From assembly GCA_017457105.1 (NCBI GenBank), contig JAFTIA010000104.1, positions 1 to 64,000 on the forward strand: DNA of 64,000 nt, written 5' to 3'. The notes below the pieces were generated by a model. The model did not search any database and was not told where the DNA came from. It was given only the letters and a program-made list of their open reading frames with translations. The position numbers and the translations under genes are program-made. Origin of the DNA: Lentisphaeria bacterium (lineage in GTDB: Bacteria > Verrucomicrobiota > Lentisphaeria > Victivallales > Victivallaceae). Below, piece after piece: positions 33,558 through 42,995 of the stretch; position 1 is the first letter of the stretch; every line of letters starts with the position of its first letter.

Positions 33558-34988
33558 TTATTTCTTTTTCTTCCGGGGAGAGCGGGTCGGAGAGTGGAAA
33601 CTTGCCACTTTCCGTGGTTTTTCCCGCAGGATCAGTTCCACCGGCAGTCCGGTGAGCCCGAATGCCTGACGCATTTCATTTTTCAGGTACGTCAGGTAGT
33701 GGGAGGCGCAATATGCCGGATTGTTCACAAAAAGCAGGAACCGGGGCGGCAGATCGCAGATCCGGGAGGCGTAATACATTTTGAGCGGTGCCGCACCGAT
33801 GACCGGCGGCGTGCGTTTTTCAAAAGCATCCGCAAGCACACGGTTCAAAAGCGGCGTTCCGATCCGGATACGGGTCTGTTCCAGCACCACAGCGGTGGTA
33901 TCCAGCAGTCTTCCCAGATTCCGCTTTTCTTTGGCACTGATAAAGACCACAGGCGCATAATTCATCCCCGGGAGAGATTCACGGAGAGATTGCTCCAGTT
34001 CTTTGACCTGATGTTCGTCCCGCTGCAAGTCAAACTTGTTGCACACCAGCACACAGGCTTTCCCTGCATCCTGGATCAGGGAGGCAATGCGTTTATCCTG
34101 CGCCGTCACCCCGTCCGGAGAGGCTTCCAGCACCAGCAGGACAATGTCTGCCCGGCGGATGGCGTTTTCTGTACGCATCCCGCTGAAAAATTCCACCACC
34201 GTATCCACTTTTCCTTTCCGGCGGACACCGGCGGTATCCACCAGGACGGCAGGACGGGATTCCCCCTGAAATTCAAAGAGAAAATGAATATCCACCGCAT
34301 CCCGGGTGGTGCCGGGAACATCACTGACGATGACCCGTTCTTCCCCGAGAAGCGCATTCACCAGAGAGGATTTCCCCACATTGGGCCGTCCTGCAACGGC
34401 GATCCGGAAAGGTTTTTCCTCTTCCGTTTCCCCGTCTTCGGTGACCGGTGCTTCCGGCAGTGTACGCAGAAGGGAATCCAGCAGATCCTTCAACCCTTTG
34501 TTGTGCATACAGGAAATGGGGTACACATGCTGGAACCCCAGTTCGGCAAATTCCACGGCAGCGGCAACGCCTTCATCATTGTCGCACTGATTGACGGCCA
34601 GCAGGACTTTTTTGCCGGAAGTACGCAGTCTTTGCGCCACTTCCTTGTCCAGCTGGTGAAGCCCTTCCCGGACGCTGGTGACAAAAATCAGCACATCCGC
34701 CCCTTCGATGGCGGCGGCAGATTGTTCGGCAATGACCTTGTCCCACCGGTCAGCGGAACGCTTTTCCCCGTCCAGCAGACCCAGACCGCCGGTATCGATC
34801 AGCTGAAAATGGCGGCCCATATAAGAGGCGGGCGCAACCACCCGGTCCCGGGTGACACCGCTTTCCTCGTGGACAATGGAGATCCGCCGCTTGAGAATGC
34901 AGTTGAAGAGAGAGGACTTGCCCACATTGGGCCGCCCCACGATAGCCACGCTGGGAAGCGTGTTTTCCGGTACAATGATCCTCGGCAT
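33558..34988 (-). CDS. der: Ribosome biogenesis GTPase Der (EngA)
   Basis: A 476-residue tandem-GTPase required for 50S subunit assembly. Two complete G domains are seen, each with GRPNVGKSSL (about residues 14 and 185), DTGG/DTAG switch motifs and N/TKxD-like motifs (NQCD, NKFD). A C-terminal KH-like domain follows (PPRFLLFVNNPAYCASHYLTYLKNEMR). The initiator ATG at 34988 overlaps the pyrF stop as TAATG; a GTG two codons upstream is less likely. Confidence 0.96.
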   Translation of the reverse strand: MPRIIVPENTLPSVAIVGRPNVGKSSLFNCILKRRISIVHEESGVTRDRVVAPASYMGRHFQLIDTGGLGLLDGEKRSADRWDKVIAEQSAAAIEGADVLIFVTSVREGLHQLDKEVAQRLRTSGKKVLLAVNQCDNDEGVAAAVEFAELGFQHVYPISCMHNKGLKDLLDSLLRTLPEAPVTEDGETEEEKPFRIAVAGRPNVGKSSLVNALLGEERVIVSDVPGTTRDAVDIHFLFEFQGESRPAVLVDTAGVRRKGKVDTVVEFFSGMRTENAIRRADIVLLVLEASPDGVTAQDKRIASLIQDAGKACVLVCNKFDLQRDEHQVKELEQSLRESLPGMNYAPVVFISAKEKRNLGRLLDTTAVVLEQTRIRIGTPLLNRVLADAFEKRTPPVIGAAPLKMYYASRICDLPPRFLLFVNNPAYCASHYLTYLKNEMRQAFGLTGLPVELILREKPRKVASFHSPTRSPRKKKK

Positions 34989-35806
34989 TAACACCCCCGG
35001 TACTGATTGATGGTGTCACGGAGCGTTTCCGTGGCTTTTCTGGCGGCTTCCGCAAAATCCGCTTCCGCAGAAGCGTAGATGATCCCGCGGGAAGAGTTGA
35101 TGATAAGTCCGTAACCGTCTGCGGTACAGCCGTTTTTCACCACGGCTTCCACATCGCCCCCCTGGGCACCCACACCGGGGACCAGGAGCGGCATATCCGG
35201 ACAGACCGCACGGACACGGGCCAGTTCTTCCGGACAGGTGGCCCCCACCACCAGTGCGGCATTGCCGTTCACATTCCACTGGTCCCGGGCCAGTTCGGCA
35301 ACATGGATAAAGACGGGTTTCCCGTCACAGATCAAATTCTGCAGTTCACAGCCGCTGGGATTGGACGTGCGGCAGAGGATCACCACACCCTTGTCCGTCC
35401 GGTCATAAAAGGGTTTGAGGGTATCCGTTCCCATGTAGGGGTTCACTGTGGCGGCATCGGCACCGTAGCAGTCAAAGGCTTCTTTGGCATACATGGAAGC
35501 GGTGGAGCCGATATCGCCCCGTTTGACGTCCAGAATCACCGGGATTTCCGGGCAGGTTTCCCGCAGGTATTCCATGGTCATCATCAGCTGATCTTCCGCC
35601 TGCTGCCCGGCGTAGAACGCCGCCTGGGGCTTGTAGGCACAGACAGCGTGGCAGGTGGCATCGATCAACGCCTTGTTGAAGGCGAAAATGGGATATTTTT
35701 CATCTTTCAGCACGGCAGGGAGTTTTTTCAGATCCGGATCCAGTCCCACGCAGACCATGGAGTCATTTTTGCGCCAGGCAGTGTTCAATTTTTCTGCAAA
35801 AGTCAT
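34988..35806 (-). CDS. pyrF: Orotidine 5'-phosphate decarboxylase, type 2
   Basis: A 272-residue enzyme giving UMP from OMP, the last step of pyrimidine synthesis. It has the catalytic Lys/Asp array DVKRGDIGST (~92-101), the early CVGLDPDLKKLP, and a C-terminal PGVGAQGGD phosphate loop typical of the longer type 2 subfamily. GGAGG precedes the ATG. It is third in the gltX-clc-pyrF-der operon, 30 nt after clc. Confidence 0.95.
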   Translation of the reverse strand: MTFAEKLNTAWRKNDSMVCVGLDPDLKKLPAVLKDEKYPIFAFNKALIDATCHAVCAYKPQAAFYAGQQAEDQLMMTMEYLRETCPEIPVILDVKRGDIGSTASMYAKEAFDCYGADAATVNPYMGTDTLKPFYDRTDKGVVILCRTSNPSGCELQNLICDGKPVFIHVAELARDQWNVNGNAALVVGATCPEELARVRAVCPDMPLLVPGVGAQGGDVEAVVKNGCTADGYGLIINSSRGIIYASAEADFAEAARKATETLRDTINQYRGC

Positions 35807-35836
35807 TTCATACCTCCAAAGATTAGTTGAATACAG

Positions 35837-37654
35837 TTAAAACGAATCCGCATCCCGCACCAGTTTCCGGTATTGGGCAAAGATGGGGCCTTTATAAACG
35901 ATCCCTTGAAACGTCCCGTCTGCCAGACAGACCGGCAGACTGTCCATTTTGGTCATTTCAAAACCTTTCATCGCCACGGCAAGGTCATCTTCCGGGCGCA
36001 GGATACAGCGGGGCGTTTCCATAAGGTCAAAAACCAGAAGATGCGAGTACACATCTTTATTCAGCATGGCGTTCAAAATCCGCTGGAGATAGACCACGCC
36101 GAGGAGTTTGCCTGCTTCATCCAGTACCGGATAGATTTCCTCCCCGGTATGTTCCACCATTTCGATCACATCTGCCAGCGGAGCATTTTCCGGCAGCGGA
36201 TGATACCGGCGGATCACATTCTGCCGCACCGAGAGGCGGCGCAGCATGGATTGATCCCGGTCATTGTCCAGAAATTTATTTTCCACCAGAACTTTGTGAT
36301 AGATGGAATTGGGCTCCGCAAAGCGGGCGATAAAACAGGATACGGAGGAAACGATCATCAGCGGCACCAGAAGAATGTAGCCGCCTGTCACTTCCGCGAT
36401 CAGAAAGATTCCCGTCAGCGGGGCGCGCATGACTGCACTGAAAACCCCGCACATCCCCACTGCAATAAAATTGACCACCTGCAGCTGGATCAGGCCTGTC
36501 ATATTCACCGCATGGGCAAAGGTGAAGCCGGTGACCGCCCCCATAAACAACGCCGGGGCAAAGATCCCGCCGTCCCCTCCGGATTCCACCGTCAGTACCG
36601 TGGCAATGACTTTCAGCAAAACCACTGCCGCCAGAAGAAGCAGGATCAGCCAGGGATTTTCCGGCCAGAACTGCCAGCTTTTGCCGTCTGCAAAATTCAA
36701 TTCCCCGTTGCCGATTTGGAACAGCGAGGCGATCATGCTGTACCCCTGCCCGCGCAATACCGGGACGCAGAAAAGCAGGGTGGAAAGCATGATGCCGCCC
36801 ACCGCCAGTCGGAGCAGGGGTTGACGGAATTTTTTCTTGAGCAGTGCCCCGGCACGGTACGCCATGCGGATGATGTAAACCCCCACCATGGCGCAGACGA
36901 TCCCGCAGAGGAAAAAGTAAGGTACTTCCTCCGTGTGGTACGGGGCCTGTGTTGCGGGGAAAAAGGCCAGCGTGCCCATCAGAACACGGCTTGTCACCGC
37001 CGCCACTGCTGAACTCATCACCATGGGGACCAGTGCGGAAACACTGAATTCCGGAAGCAGGACTTCCGCCGTAAAAAGCACACCTGCAATGGGACTGTTG
37101 AAGATGGCGGAGATGGCCGCCGCCGACCCGCAGGCAAGGAGCAGTGTCCGGTGTTTGGGGGCGATCCGGAGATAACGCCCCACATTGGCACCGATGGCGG
37201 ACCCTGTCAGCACGCTGGGGGCTTCCAATCCTGCCGAGCCATTCAGCCCCACCGAAAGTCCGCTGGAAAGCATGTGGGAAAAGGTTTCCGGGAAGGGAAT
37301 GGCCGTTTTTCTGCGGCTCAATGCCAGGATGAGAGGACTCAAACTCTTGGCATAACGGGGCCCCCCGATCAGCCGCTGCACAAGATACGCCAGGGCGATC
37401 CCGATCAGGGGGAGCAGGAAAAAGAGCAGGACATATTTCCAGTCCCGGGTGGTCACTGCTCCCGTCTGGATACGCATGGCGAATTCAGACAGCGTGTGTA
37501 CCAGCCAATGCAGTGCCGCCGCCGCCGTTGCCGCCAGAATACCGATCACAATGGAAATGCAGAGAAGCACCCCCCGGCTGCCGGCATGTTTGGTGATATA
37601 CTGCAGCAGTCGGGTGATCATCCGGCGGATCTGGCGTTGTACGGGCAGTCCCAT
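35837..37654 (-). CDS. ClC-family chloride channel/antiporter with CBS pair
   Basis: A 605-residue inner-membrane protein with a ClC core (~25-430): selectivity segments GLSVGLNGSAGLEAPSV (gating Glu in GLEAP) and SAIFNSPIAGVLFTAEVL, and the C-terminal helix sequence GGIFAPALFMG. Two cytoplasmic CBS domains follow (~460-600). CBS pairs often bind adenine nucleotides and gate the channel. Bacterial ClCs are usually Cl-/H+ exchangers used in acid resistance. It lies 14 nt after gltX and before pyrF; no functional link is obvious. Confidence 0.9.
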   Translation of the reverse strand: MGLPVQRQIRRMITRLLQYITKHAGSRGVLLCISIVIGILAATAAAALHWLVHTLSEFAMRIQTGAVTTRDWKYVLLFFLLPLIGIALAYLVQRLIGGPRYAKSLSPLILALSRRKTAIPFPETFSHMLSSGLSVGLNGSAGLEAPSVLTGSAIGANVGRYLRIAPKHRTLLLACGSAAAISAIFNSPIAGVLFTAEVLLPEFSVSALVPMVMSSAVAAVTSRVLMGTLAFFPATQAPYHTEEVPYFFLCGIVCAMVGVYIIRMAYRAGALLKKKFRQPLLRLAVGGIMLSTLLFCVPVLRGQGYSMIASLFQIGNGELNFADGKSWQFWPENPWLILLLLAAVVLLKVIATVLTVESGGDGGIFAPALFMGAVTGFTFAHAVNMTGLIQLQVVNFIAVGMCGVFSAVMRAPLTGIFLIAEVTGGYILLVPLMIVSSVSCFIARFAEPNSIYHKVLVENKFLDNDRDQSMLRRLSVRQNVIRRYHPLPENAPLADVIEMVEHTGEEIYPVLDEAGKLLGVVYLQRILNAMLNKDVYSHLLVFDLMETPRCILRPEDDLAVAMKGFEMTKMDSLPVCLADGTFQGIVYKGPIFAQYRKLVRDADSF

Positions 37655-37668
37655 GGCTGATTTTTCTT

Positions 37669-39132
37669 TCAGTTCAATTTCTGCAAAGCAACATCATACC
37701 GCTTCATGGCTTCTTCTTTCCCGAGGATCTCCATGATCTCTCCGGGGCCGCCGGGGGTGACCATCTGGCCGGAAACAGCAATCCGGACTGCCCACATGGG
37801 AAGCCCCAGTTTGCAGGTGCGTCGTTCCGCACAGCCGGAAAGTACGGCAGAAATGGCAGGAGCCGTCCAATCGGCAAGATTTTCAAATTCCGGCCGCAGT
37901 TCCAGCAGGATCTCTTTGGCGACTTCGGGATTGCACTTGCTCTTTTTGTTGTTGAAGATTTCGATTTCGTATTCCGGAAGAGCGTGGAGGAACGCGATTT
38001 TTTCCGGGATCTCATCAAGTTTGTTCACCCGCTGCTGGAGCATGGGGGCAAAACCTGCCCACCGGGCTTCCAGCGGAGTCCCCGCCACACCGGCAAAGGG
38101 GAACGATGCCGCCGCAAAGGCTTCCGGCGTCATGGCTTTCAAATATTCGGTATTCATCCACATCAGTTTATCGTAGTCAAAAATCGCCGGGGCTTTGTTC
38201 AAGCCATCCACCTTGAAGATGGAAATAAGTTCTTCCAGTGTAAAGATTTCACGATCGTTTTTCGGCGACCATCCCAGCAGGGCGATGTAGTTGATGACCG
38301 CTTCGGCAAGATAGCCTTCCTGCATCAGATTTTCAAAACTCACCGAGCCGTGCCGCTTGGAAAGTTTTGCCACATTTCCTTCGGCATCCCGCCCCATGAT
38401 GAGGGGCAGATGGACGTATTGCGGGATCTCCCAGCCGAATGCCCGGTACAGCATGTTGTATTTGGGCGTGCTGGGCAGGTATTCCGCCCCGCGCACCACA
38501 TGGGTGATATTCATCAGGTGATCGTCCACCACGTTGGCAAAATTGTAGGTGGGCATCTTGTCCTGTTTGATCAGGATCTGATCATCCAGAACATCATTGT
38601 CGATTTCGATATGCCCGAACACGGCATCATCATAAGCACTTTTTCCGGTACGGTCGATTTTCTGCCGGATCACAAAAGGAACGCCGGAAGCGGCTTTGGC
38701 AGCGGCTTCCGCGGGATCCAGATCCCGGCAGTGACCGGGGCAGGTTTCGTGGGGATCGGTACCGGCTTCCTGGGTTTCGCCTTCCTGTTTGTCGCAGAAG
38801 CAATAGTATGCCGCACCTTTTTTCACCAGTTCTTCGGCGTAAGGCAGATAAAGGTCCCGGCGTTCACTCTGGATATAGGGGCCGTATTCACCCCCCTTGT
38901 CCGGACCTTCATCATGGACCAGACCGGCACGGGCGAGGGTGTTGTAAATGACTTCCGTGGCACCTTCCACAAAACGCGCCTGATCCGTATCTTCAATGCG
39001 GAGGACGAATGTCCCCCCCTGGGATTTTGCCAGCAGAAAGGCATACAATGCCGTACGCAAGTTCCCCACATGCATGAATCCGGTGGGGCTGGGGGCAAAC
39101 CGTGTCCGGACTGTTTTATTGGTGTTTTCCAT
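37669..39132 (-). CDS. gltX: Glutamyl-tRNA synthetase
   Basis: A 487-residue class I synthetase with RFAPSPTGFMHVGNLRTALYA at the start (the HIGH-box variant HVGN) and KLSKRHG (~245) as the KMSKS equivalent. An insert with CFCDKQEGETQEAG..CPGHC carries the four ligands of the tRNA-binding zinc motif. The C-terminal anticodon-binding helical domain ends KRYDVALQKLN. AGGAG precedes ATG. First gene of its operon. Confidence 0.96.
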   Translation of the reverse strand: MENTNKTVRTRFAPSPTGFMHVGNLRTALYAFLLAKSQGGTFVLRIEDTDQARFVEGATEVIYNTLARAGLVHDEGPDKGGEYGPYIQSERRDLYLPYAEELVKKGAAYYCFCDKQEGETQEAGTDPHETCPGHCRDLDPAEAAAKAASGVPFVIRQKIDRTGKSAYDDAVFGHIEIDNDVLDDQILIKQDKMPTYNFANVVDDHLMNITHVVRGAEYLPSTPKYNMLYRAFGWEIPQYVHLPLIMGRDAEGNVAKLSKRHGSVSFENLMQEGYLAEAVINYIALLGWSPKNDREIFTLEELISIFKVDGLNKAPAIFDYDKLMWMNTEYLKAMTPEAFAAASFPFAGVAGTPLEARWAGFAPMLQQRVNKLDEIPEKIAFLHALPEYEIEIFNNKKSKCNPEVAKEILLELRPEFENLADWTAPAISAVLSGCAERRTCKLGLPMWAVRIAVSGQMVTPGGPGEIMEILGKEEAMKRYDVALQKLN

Positions 39133-39173
39133 AAAAATGAACTCCTGATTTTCAAAAAATATGCAATCTCTTT

Positions 39174-39202
39174 AATATACATCTGAAACCGCGATTTTTC
39201 AA
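39174..39202 (-). promoter_or_regulatory. Promoter of the gltX operon
   Basis: On the minus strand TTGAAA (39197-39202), 17 bp, TATATT (39174-39179). Confidence 0.65.
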
Positions 39203-39227
39203 CTGAAAAAGGGGGATATTTCCGCTG

Positions 39228-39256
39228 TTGAAAATCATGGTCCCCGATGCTATATT
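39228..39256 (+). promoter_or_regulatory. Promoter of the inositol monophosphatase family gene
   Basis: TTGAAA (39228-39233), 17 bp, TATATT (39251-39256). Transcription would start near 39263, which argues for the ATG at 39280 over upstream codons. Confidence 0.7.
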
Positions 39257-39279
39257 ACGCAAAAATGAAAGGATATGAA

Positions 39280-40053
39280 ATGATCGATTTTCTGAAAGAA
39301 ACTGCGTTGATGGCAGGAGCTCTTGTCAAGGCGGGCCGGGAACGGCTTTCCGCTGATGCCATCCATGCCAAAGGAACGCCCACCGATATGGTGACGGATA
39401 TTGACCGGGAGGTGGAAAAGTTTATTGTAACCCGGGTTCGGGAGCGTTATCCGGATCACGGATTTATCGGGGAGGAATACGGAGCCAGTGCCGCTGAACG
39501 GGAATATTGCTGGATCATAGACCCTATTGACGGAACGACCAGTTTTATCCATGATTTTCCGTTTTACGCCGTGTCCATTGCCATTTACAGAAATGGAAAA
39601 CCCTTTGCCGGAGCGGTATTTGCGCCTGCCATGAATGAGTTTTTTCTTGCAGAATCAGGGAAGGGGGCTTTTTTGAACGGCCGTGCCATCCATGTTTCCG
39701 GGTGTGCCAAACTGGGGGAATCGCTTCTGGGGACGGGTTTTGTCTGCGTCCGGGCTGGGATCAAGCCGGATAATTTCGACTATCTTCCCGCCATTGCTTA
39801 TGCCACACAGGGCTTCCGCCGCTGCGGTGCGGCTTCGCTGGGGCTGTGTTATGTGGCGGCAGGGCGGTTTGAGGCGTATTGGGAACTGCTTTTGAATATT
39901 TACGACATTGCCGCCGGTGCCCTGATCGTTCAGGAGGCGGGCGGGCAGGTAACGGATCTCCGCGGTGGTGGCGCCTATCCGGCAAAAGGGATCCTTGCAA
40001 GCAACGGTCTTATTCACGAACCCATGCTGGACTTTTTCCGGGAGAAAAAGTAA
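39280..40053 (+). CDS. Inositol monophosphatase family phosphatase
   Basis: A 257-residue Mg2+-dependent phosphatase with the three metal motifs: GEEYG (~60), IDPIDGTTSFIHDFPF (~78-93) and YDIAAGALIVQEAGG (~207; Tyr replaces the usual Trp of WDxAAG). Members hydrolyse inositol phosphate, other sugar phosphates or PAP, or assist rRNA processing as SuhB. ATG at 39280 has AAAGGA 6 nt upstream. Single gene, divergent from gltX. Confidence 0.88.
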   Translation: MIDFLKETALMAGALVKAGRERLSADAIHAKGTPTDMVTDIDREVEKFIVTRVRERYPDHGFIGEEYGASAAEREYCWIIDPIDGTTSFIHDFPFYAVSIAIYRNGKPFAGAVFAPAMNEFFLAESGKGAFLNGRAIHVSGCAKLGESLLGTGFVCVRAGIKPDNFDYLPAIAYATQGFRRCGAASLGLCYVAAGRFEAYWELLLNIYDIAAGALIVQEAGGQVTDLRGGGAYPAKGILASNGLIHEPMLDFFREKK

Positions 40054-40080
40054 GTCCCGGTCAGGAATTCCTGCCGGGAC
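40054..40080. terminator. Hairpin between convergent genes
   Basis: GTCCCGG and CCGGGAC flank CAGGAATTCCTG in a nearly perfect stem just after the phosphatase stop. On the minus strand a moderately T-rich stretch follows (TTACTTTTTC); on the plus strand no T run. It may serve the convergent aldo/keto reductase gene. Confidence 0.45.
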
Positions 40081-40105
40081 TCTGCCGGATCGTTTTGCAA
40101 ATCAG

Positions 40106-41236
40106 TTATTTTGCAAAACGCCGGTGGGCGTCTTTCAATAATTCCCGGATGGGGAGTTTCTGCGGACACTTTTTCTCGCAGAGCCCGCACTGACTGCAGG
40201 CATTGGCGGCGGTTCCGGGGTGGAAACGGTCGCCGATCTGGGAGTAACAGAGTTTTCCGGCATCCGGCATCCCGTACACTTTGTCGTAAATAAGGGATGT
40301 CATGATATCCGGGATACGGACCTCTTTCGGGCAGGGCTGGCAATAGGCACAGCCGGTGCAGTACACGGTTTTCAGCTCGTTGAGTTTGGCTTCCAACTCT
40401 TCCACTGCGGCAAGCTCTTCCGGTGTGAGCGGATCCGGATCGGATGCCACACGGACATTGTCTTCCAGCATCTCCATATTGCCCATGCCGGAAAGCGCAC
40501 AGCTTACTGCCGGGTTGGAAAGAACGAATTTCAATGCCAGTTCCGGCGTGGTCCAGCGGGAACTCACATTTTCAAAGACGCCTTCCTTGAATGCCAGTCT
40601 GCCGCCGCCCACCGGCCCCATGATGCAGACCCCCAGTCCTTTTTTGTGGGCGTATTCAAACCCTTCCACCAGGGTGCGGTCCAGAAGATTGTACTGGCAG
40701 AGGACGGAACTGAACGCATCCGTATCGATGATCTCTTTCATCAATGCCGGAGTATCGTGGAAAGAGAAGGAGAGGTGCCGGATCATTTTCTGATCCAATG
40801 CCTTTTCTGCAAGGTCGATCAGTTTGAATTTGCGGACGATATTATCCCAGCGGTCCTGATTGAGGGCGTGCAGATGATAGAAATCAATGTGATCCGTCTG
40901 GAGCCGTTCCAACTGCTGTTCCAGAAAACGGAAGAAATCATCCGGCTCCTGAACCAGCCAGGTGGGGAGTTTGGTGGAAAGAACGATCCTGTCCCGGCGG
41001 CGGTCCTGCGCCAGCCCCATCCCTACAGCTTTTTCACAGCGGCCGCCGCAATAGCCCCACGCCGCATCCACATAGGTAATTCCGGCATCCACCCCGGCTG
41101 CCACCAGATTGGCGGCTTCTTCCAGATCGTCGGTACGGTCTTTCAGTGCCGGATCATCGTTGATCGGCAACCGCATGGTGCCGAATCCGAGGCGGGAGAT
41201 TTTCACGCCGGTTTTTCCAAAATCACAATATTGCAT
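40106..41236 (-). CDS. Aldo/keto reductase with C-terminal 2x[4Fe-4S] ferredoxin domain
   Basis: A 376-residue protein: an AKR TIM barrel (~1-290) with the tetrad Asp/Tyr in YVDAAWGY, Lys in LSTKLP and His in FYHLHALNQD, then two ferredoxin motifs: CTGCAYCQPCP (~315) and CSQCGLCEKKCP (~355). Such Fe-S AKRs occur in anaerobes and may transfer electrons from ferredoxin to small carbonyls. ATG at 41236. It lies 77 nt after the Flp-like pilin pair; whether co-transcribed is unclear. Confidence 0.85.
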   Translation of the reverse strand: MQYCDFGKTGVKISRLGFGTMRLPINDDPALKDRTDDLEEAANLVAAGVDAGITYVDAAWGYCGGRCEKAVGMGLAQDRRRDRIVLSTKLPTWLVQEPDDFFRFLEQQLERLQTDHIDFYHLHALNQDRWDNIVRKFKLIDLAEKALDQKMIRHLSFSFHDTPALMKEIIDTDAFSSVLCQYNLLDRTLVEGFEYAHKKGLGVCIMGPVGGGRLAFKEGVFENVSSRWTTPELALKFVLSNPAVSCALSGMGNMEMLEDNVRVASDPDPLTPEELAAVEELEAKLNELKTVYCTGCAYCQPCPKEVRIPDIMTSLIYDKVYGMPDAGKLCYSQIGDRFHPGTAANACSQCGLCEKKCPQKLPIRELLKDAHRRFAK

Positions 41237-41312
41237 ATAAAATACCCCCGCCCGGATCGATCACTCCGGGATCCCGTGATTTAAAACGATTGATTTTGTG
41301 CAGACGGACCGG

Positions 41313-41546
41313 TTACTCGATGCCGTCAGCACCCAGTTCTTTGGTCAATTCTTCGGAAGACTTGTCTGCTTTTTCATGTGCTTCGCCGCCCAGAGTTTTG
41401 GTTGCGCCGGTGATCATGTCCCGGAGACGGTCGCTGAATGCGGTCAGCACAAAAAACGCCGCCAGTGCAACCACGACCACGAGGATCACATATTCCACAA
41501 CAGCCTGTCCTTTTTGTCTTCTTTTCCACTTGCCTCTGCGAATCAT
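41313..41546 (-). CDS. Flp/TadE-like small pilin, copy 2
   Basis: A 77-residue protein with basic leader MIRRGKWKRRQKG, then QAVVEYVILVVVVALAAFFVL, a class III-type signal with Glu at position 4-5 of the hydrophobic helix, as in Flp pilins and TadE/TadF pseudopilins. A short helical, charged C-terminus follows (EKADKSSEELTKELG). ATG at 41546 follows AGGAG. It lies 26 nt behind a shorter relative. No tad assembly genes occur in the window. Confidence 0.65.
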   Translation of the reverse strand: MIRRGKWKRRQKGQAVVEYVILVVVVALAAFFVLTAFSDRLRDMITGATKTLGGEAHEKADKSSEELTKELGADGIE

Positions 41547-41572
41547 GCCGCACACTCCTTTCTTGCCGTGGA

Positions 41573-41758
41573 TCACGGATATTCAATACTCACTGAATCA
41601 GTCATTCGTTCGCCGTAAAGGTTGAAATAATAGGAGAATCCCAGTACGCCCAGCGCAATGAGCAGAATGATCACCAGCATAATGACATATTCCACGATCA
41701 CCTGCCCGGATGCTTTGCTGAATGCTGGTTTATGGTGTACGGATCCTGCTTTTTTCAT
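41573..41758 (-). CDS. Flp/TadE-like small pilin, copy 1
   Basis: A 61-residue protein: leader MKKAGSVHHKPAFSKASG, cleavage-site-like G/QVIVEYVIMLVIILLIALGVLGF, then a short tail ending VSIEYP. It shares the (Q)xxVEYVI signature with its neighbour. Transcribed from a strong promoter at 41780-41808. By family it would be cleaved by a prepilin peptidase and assembled into a thin pilus or act in membrane complexes. Confidence 0.62.
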   Translation of the reverse strand: MKKAGSVHHKPAFSKASGQVIVEYVIMLVIILLIALGVLGFSYYFNLYGERMTDSVSIEYP

Positions 41759-41779
41759 TCAAACAGCCCTTTCACTGAT

Positions 41780-41808
41780 AATATAGTCTGTTGTATGAAT
41801 TTTGTCAA
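41780..41808 (-). promoter_or_regulatory. Promoter of the Flp-like pilin pair
   Basis: On the minus strand TTGACA (41803-41808), 17 bp, TATATT (41780-41785): near-consensus, suggesting strong expression. Confidence 0.75.
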
Positions 41809-41909
41809 GCGGCAGTTTTTTCCGGAGAAATACTTGCGAAAACCGGAATGGGCATGTATGTTATAAATATGATGTAAAGTATTGTAAACATTTCAGGACT
41901 GGAATCATT

Positions 41910-42995
41910 ATGTGGATATTGAATTGGTATGTGACCCGCGGGTTTCTTCTGGCGTTTTTTATGGCCATCGGTATTCTTACATTCGGGATGACCGGGGCGA
42001 ATATCGTGAAAGTTCTGGATTTTTTGGCGCAGGGGATCCCCCTGATGACCTTCTGCAAGTTCACCCTTTACCTCATGCCGGTGATCCTGACATTCACTGT
42101 GCCGTGGGCGGTGATGGTGGCGGTGATGCTGGTTTTCGGCAGATTGTCTGCGGATTCCGAATTGACTGCCATGCGGGCTTGCGGGGTTTCCATTCTTCAG
42201 ATCGTTTCCCCGATCCTGCTGATCACAGTGGCGTTGACCGGGCTCTGTCTTTATCTGCAGATCGAACTGGGGCCTCCTTTGCTGGGGCAGTCCCGGGAAT
42301 TGCTGAAAATGGAAGCGATCAACCAGCCGCTTGCACTTTTTGAACCCGGGCGGCAGATCCTTTATGAAAACACGATCATTACCATTGCAGACAAAACCCC
42401 GGACGGGAAGTTGAAGGGGGTTCAGCTGTATAAACTGGCGGACAAGGATACGCTGGCACTGGATATTTCCGCCGCTTCCGGCAAGCTGGAAATGGATAAG
42501 GAAAATCAACTGCTGAAAGTGATCCTGTACGATTGCGTTCTCCACGACAAACGCTCTGATCCGGAGACCCGCATGTTCCATAAAGAGTTGGAATTTGCCT
42601 TCAATTACGGGAAAAAATTGAACAGTATGAACCTTACCACCCGGGCAAAATATATGACCGTCCGGGACTTGATGGGGTTGATCAAAGTCACCCGGCAGAT
42701 GAATCAGGATACCACCAAACTGGAAGTGGAACTCAATCAGCGGATCGCTTTTGCCCTTTCTCCCATTGCATTTCTGCTTCTGGGGCTTCCGCTTGCCATT
42801 CGCACCAGCCGGAGAGAGACTTCTGTGGGGCTCTTTTTGAGCGTGATCCTTGCCGGGGTGTTTTTCCTTTCCATCATTCTGTGTGAGTCGTTTGTGCGTT
42901 ATCCCAAAATGTATCCCCAGTATCTTCTCTGGCTGCCGAATATTATTTTCCAGGTGGTGGGGGCGTACATGACTTACAAGGTGAGTCAGCGATGA
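41910..42995 (+). CDS. LptF/LptG-family permease (YjgP/YjgQ)
   Basis: A 361-residue inner-membrane protein with three N-terminal helices, a periplasmic beta-jelly-roll domain (~130-260) and three C-terminal helices (IAFALSPIAFLLLGLPLAIRTSRRE). This is the layout of LptF and LptG, which with LptB extract lipopolysaccharide for transport. ATG at 41910 begins WILNWYVTRGFLLAFF; upstream frame is open but lacks a ribosome site. It overlaps the next gene by ATGA. LptF or LptG cannot be distinguished. Confidence 0.82.
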   Translation: MWILNWYVTRGFLLAFFMAIGILTFGMTGANIVKVLDFLAQGIPLMTFCKFTLYLMPVILTFTVPWAVMVAVMLVFGRLSADSELTAMRACGVSILQIVSPILLITVALTGLCLYLQIELGPPLLGQSRELLKMEAINQPLALFEPGRQILYENTIITIADKTPDGKLKGVQLYKLADKDTLALDISAASGKLEMDKENQLLKVILYDCVLHDKRSDPETRMFHKELEFAFNYGKKLNSMNLTTRAKYMTVRDLMGLIKVTRQMNQDTTKLEVELNQRIAFALSPIAFLLLGLPLAIRTSRRETSVGLFLSVILAGVFFLSIILCESFVRYPKMYPQYLLWLPNIIFQVVGAYMTYKVSQR

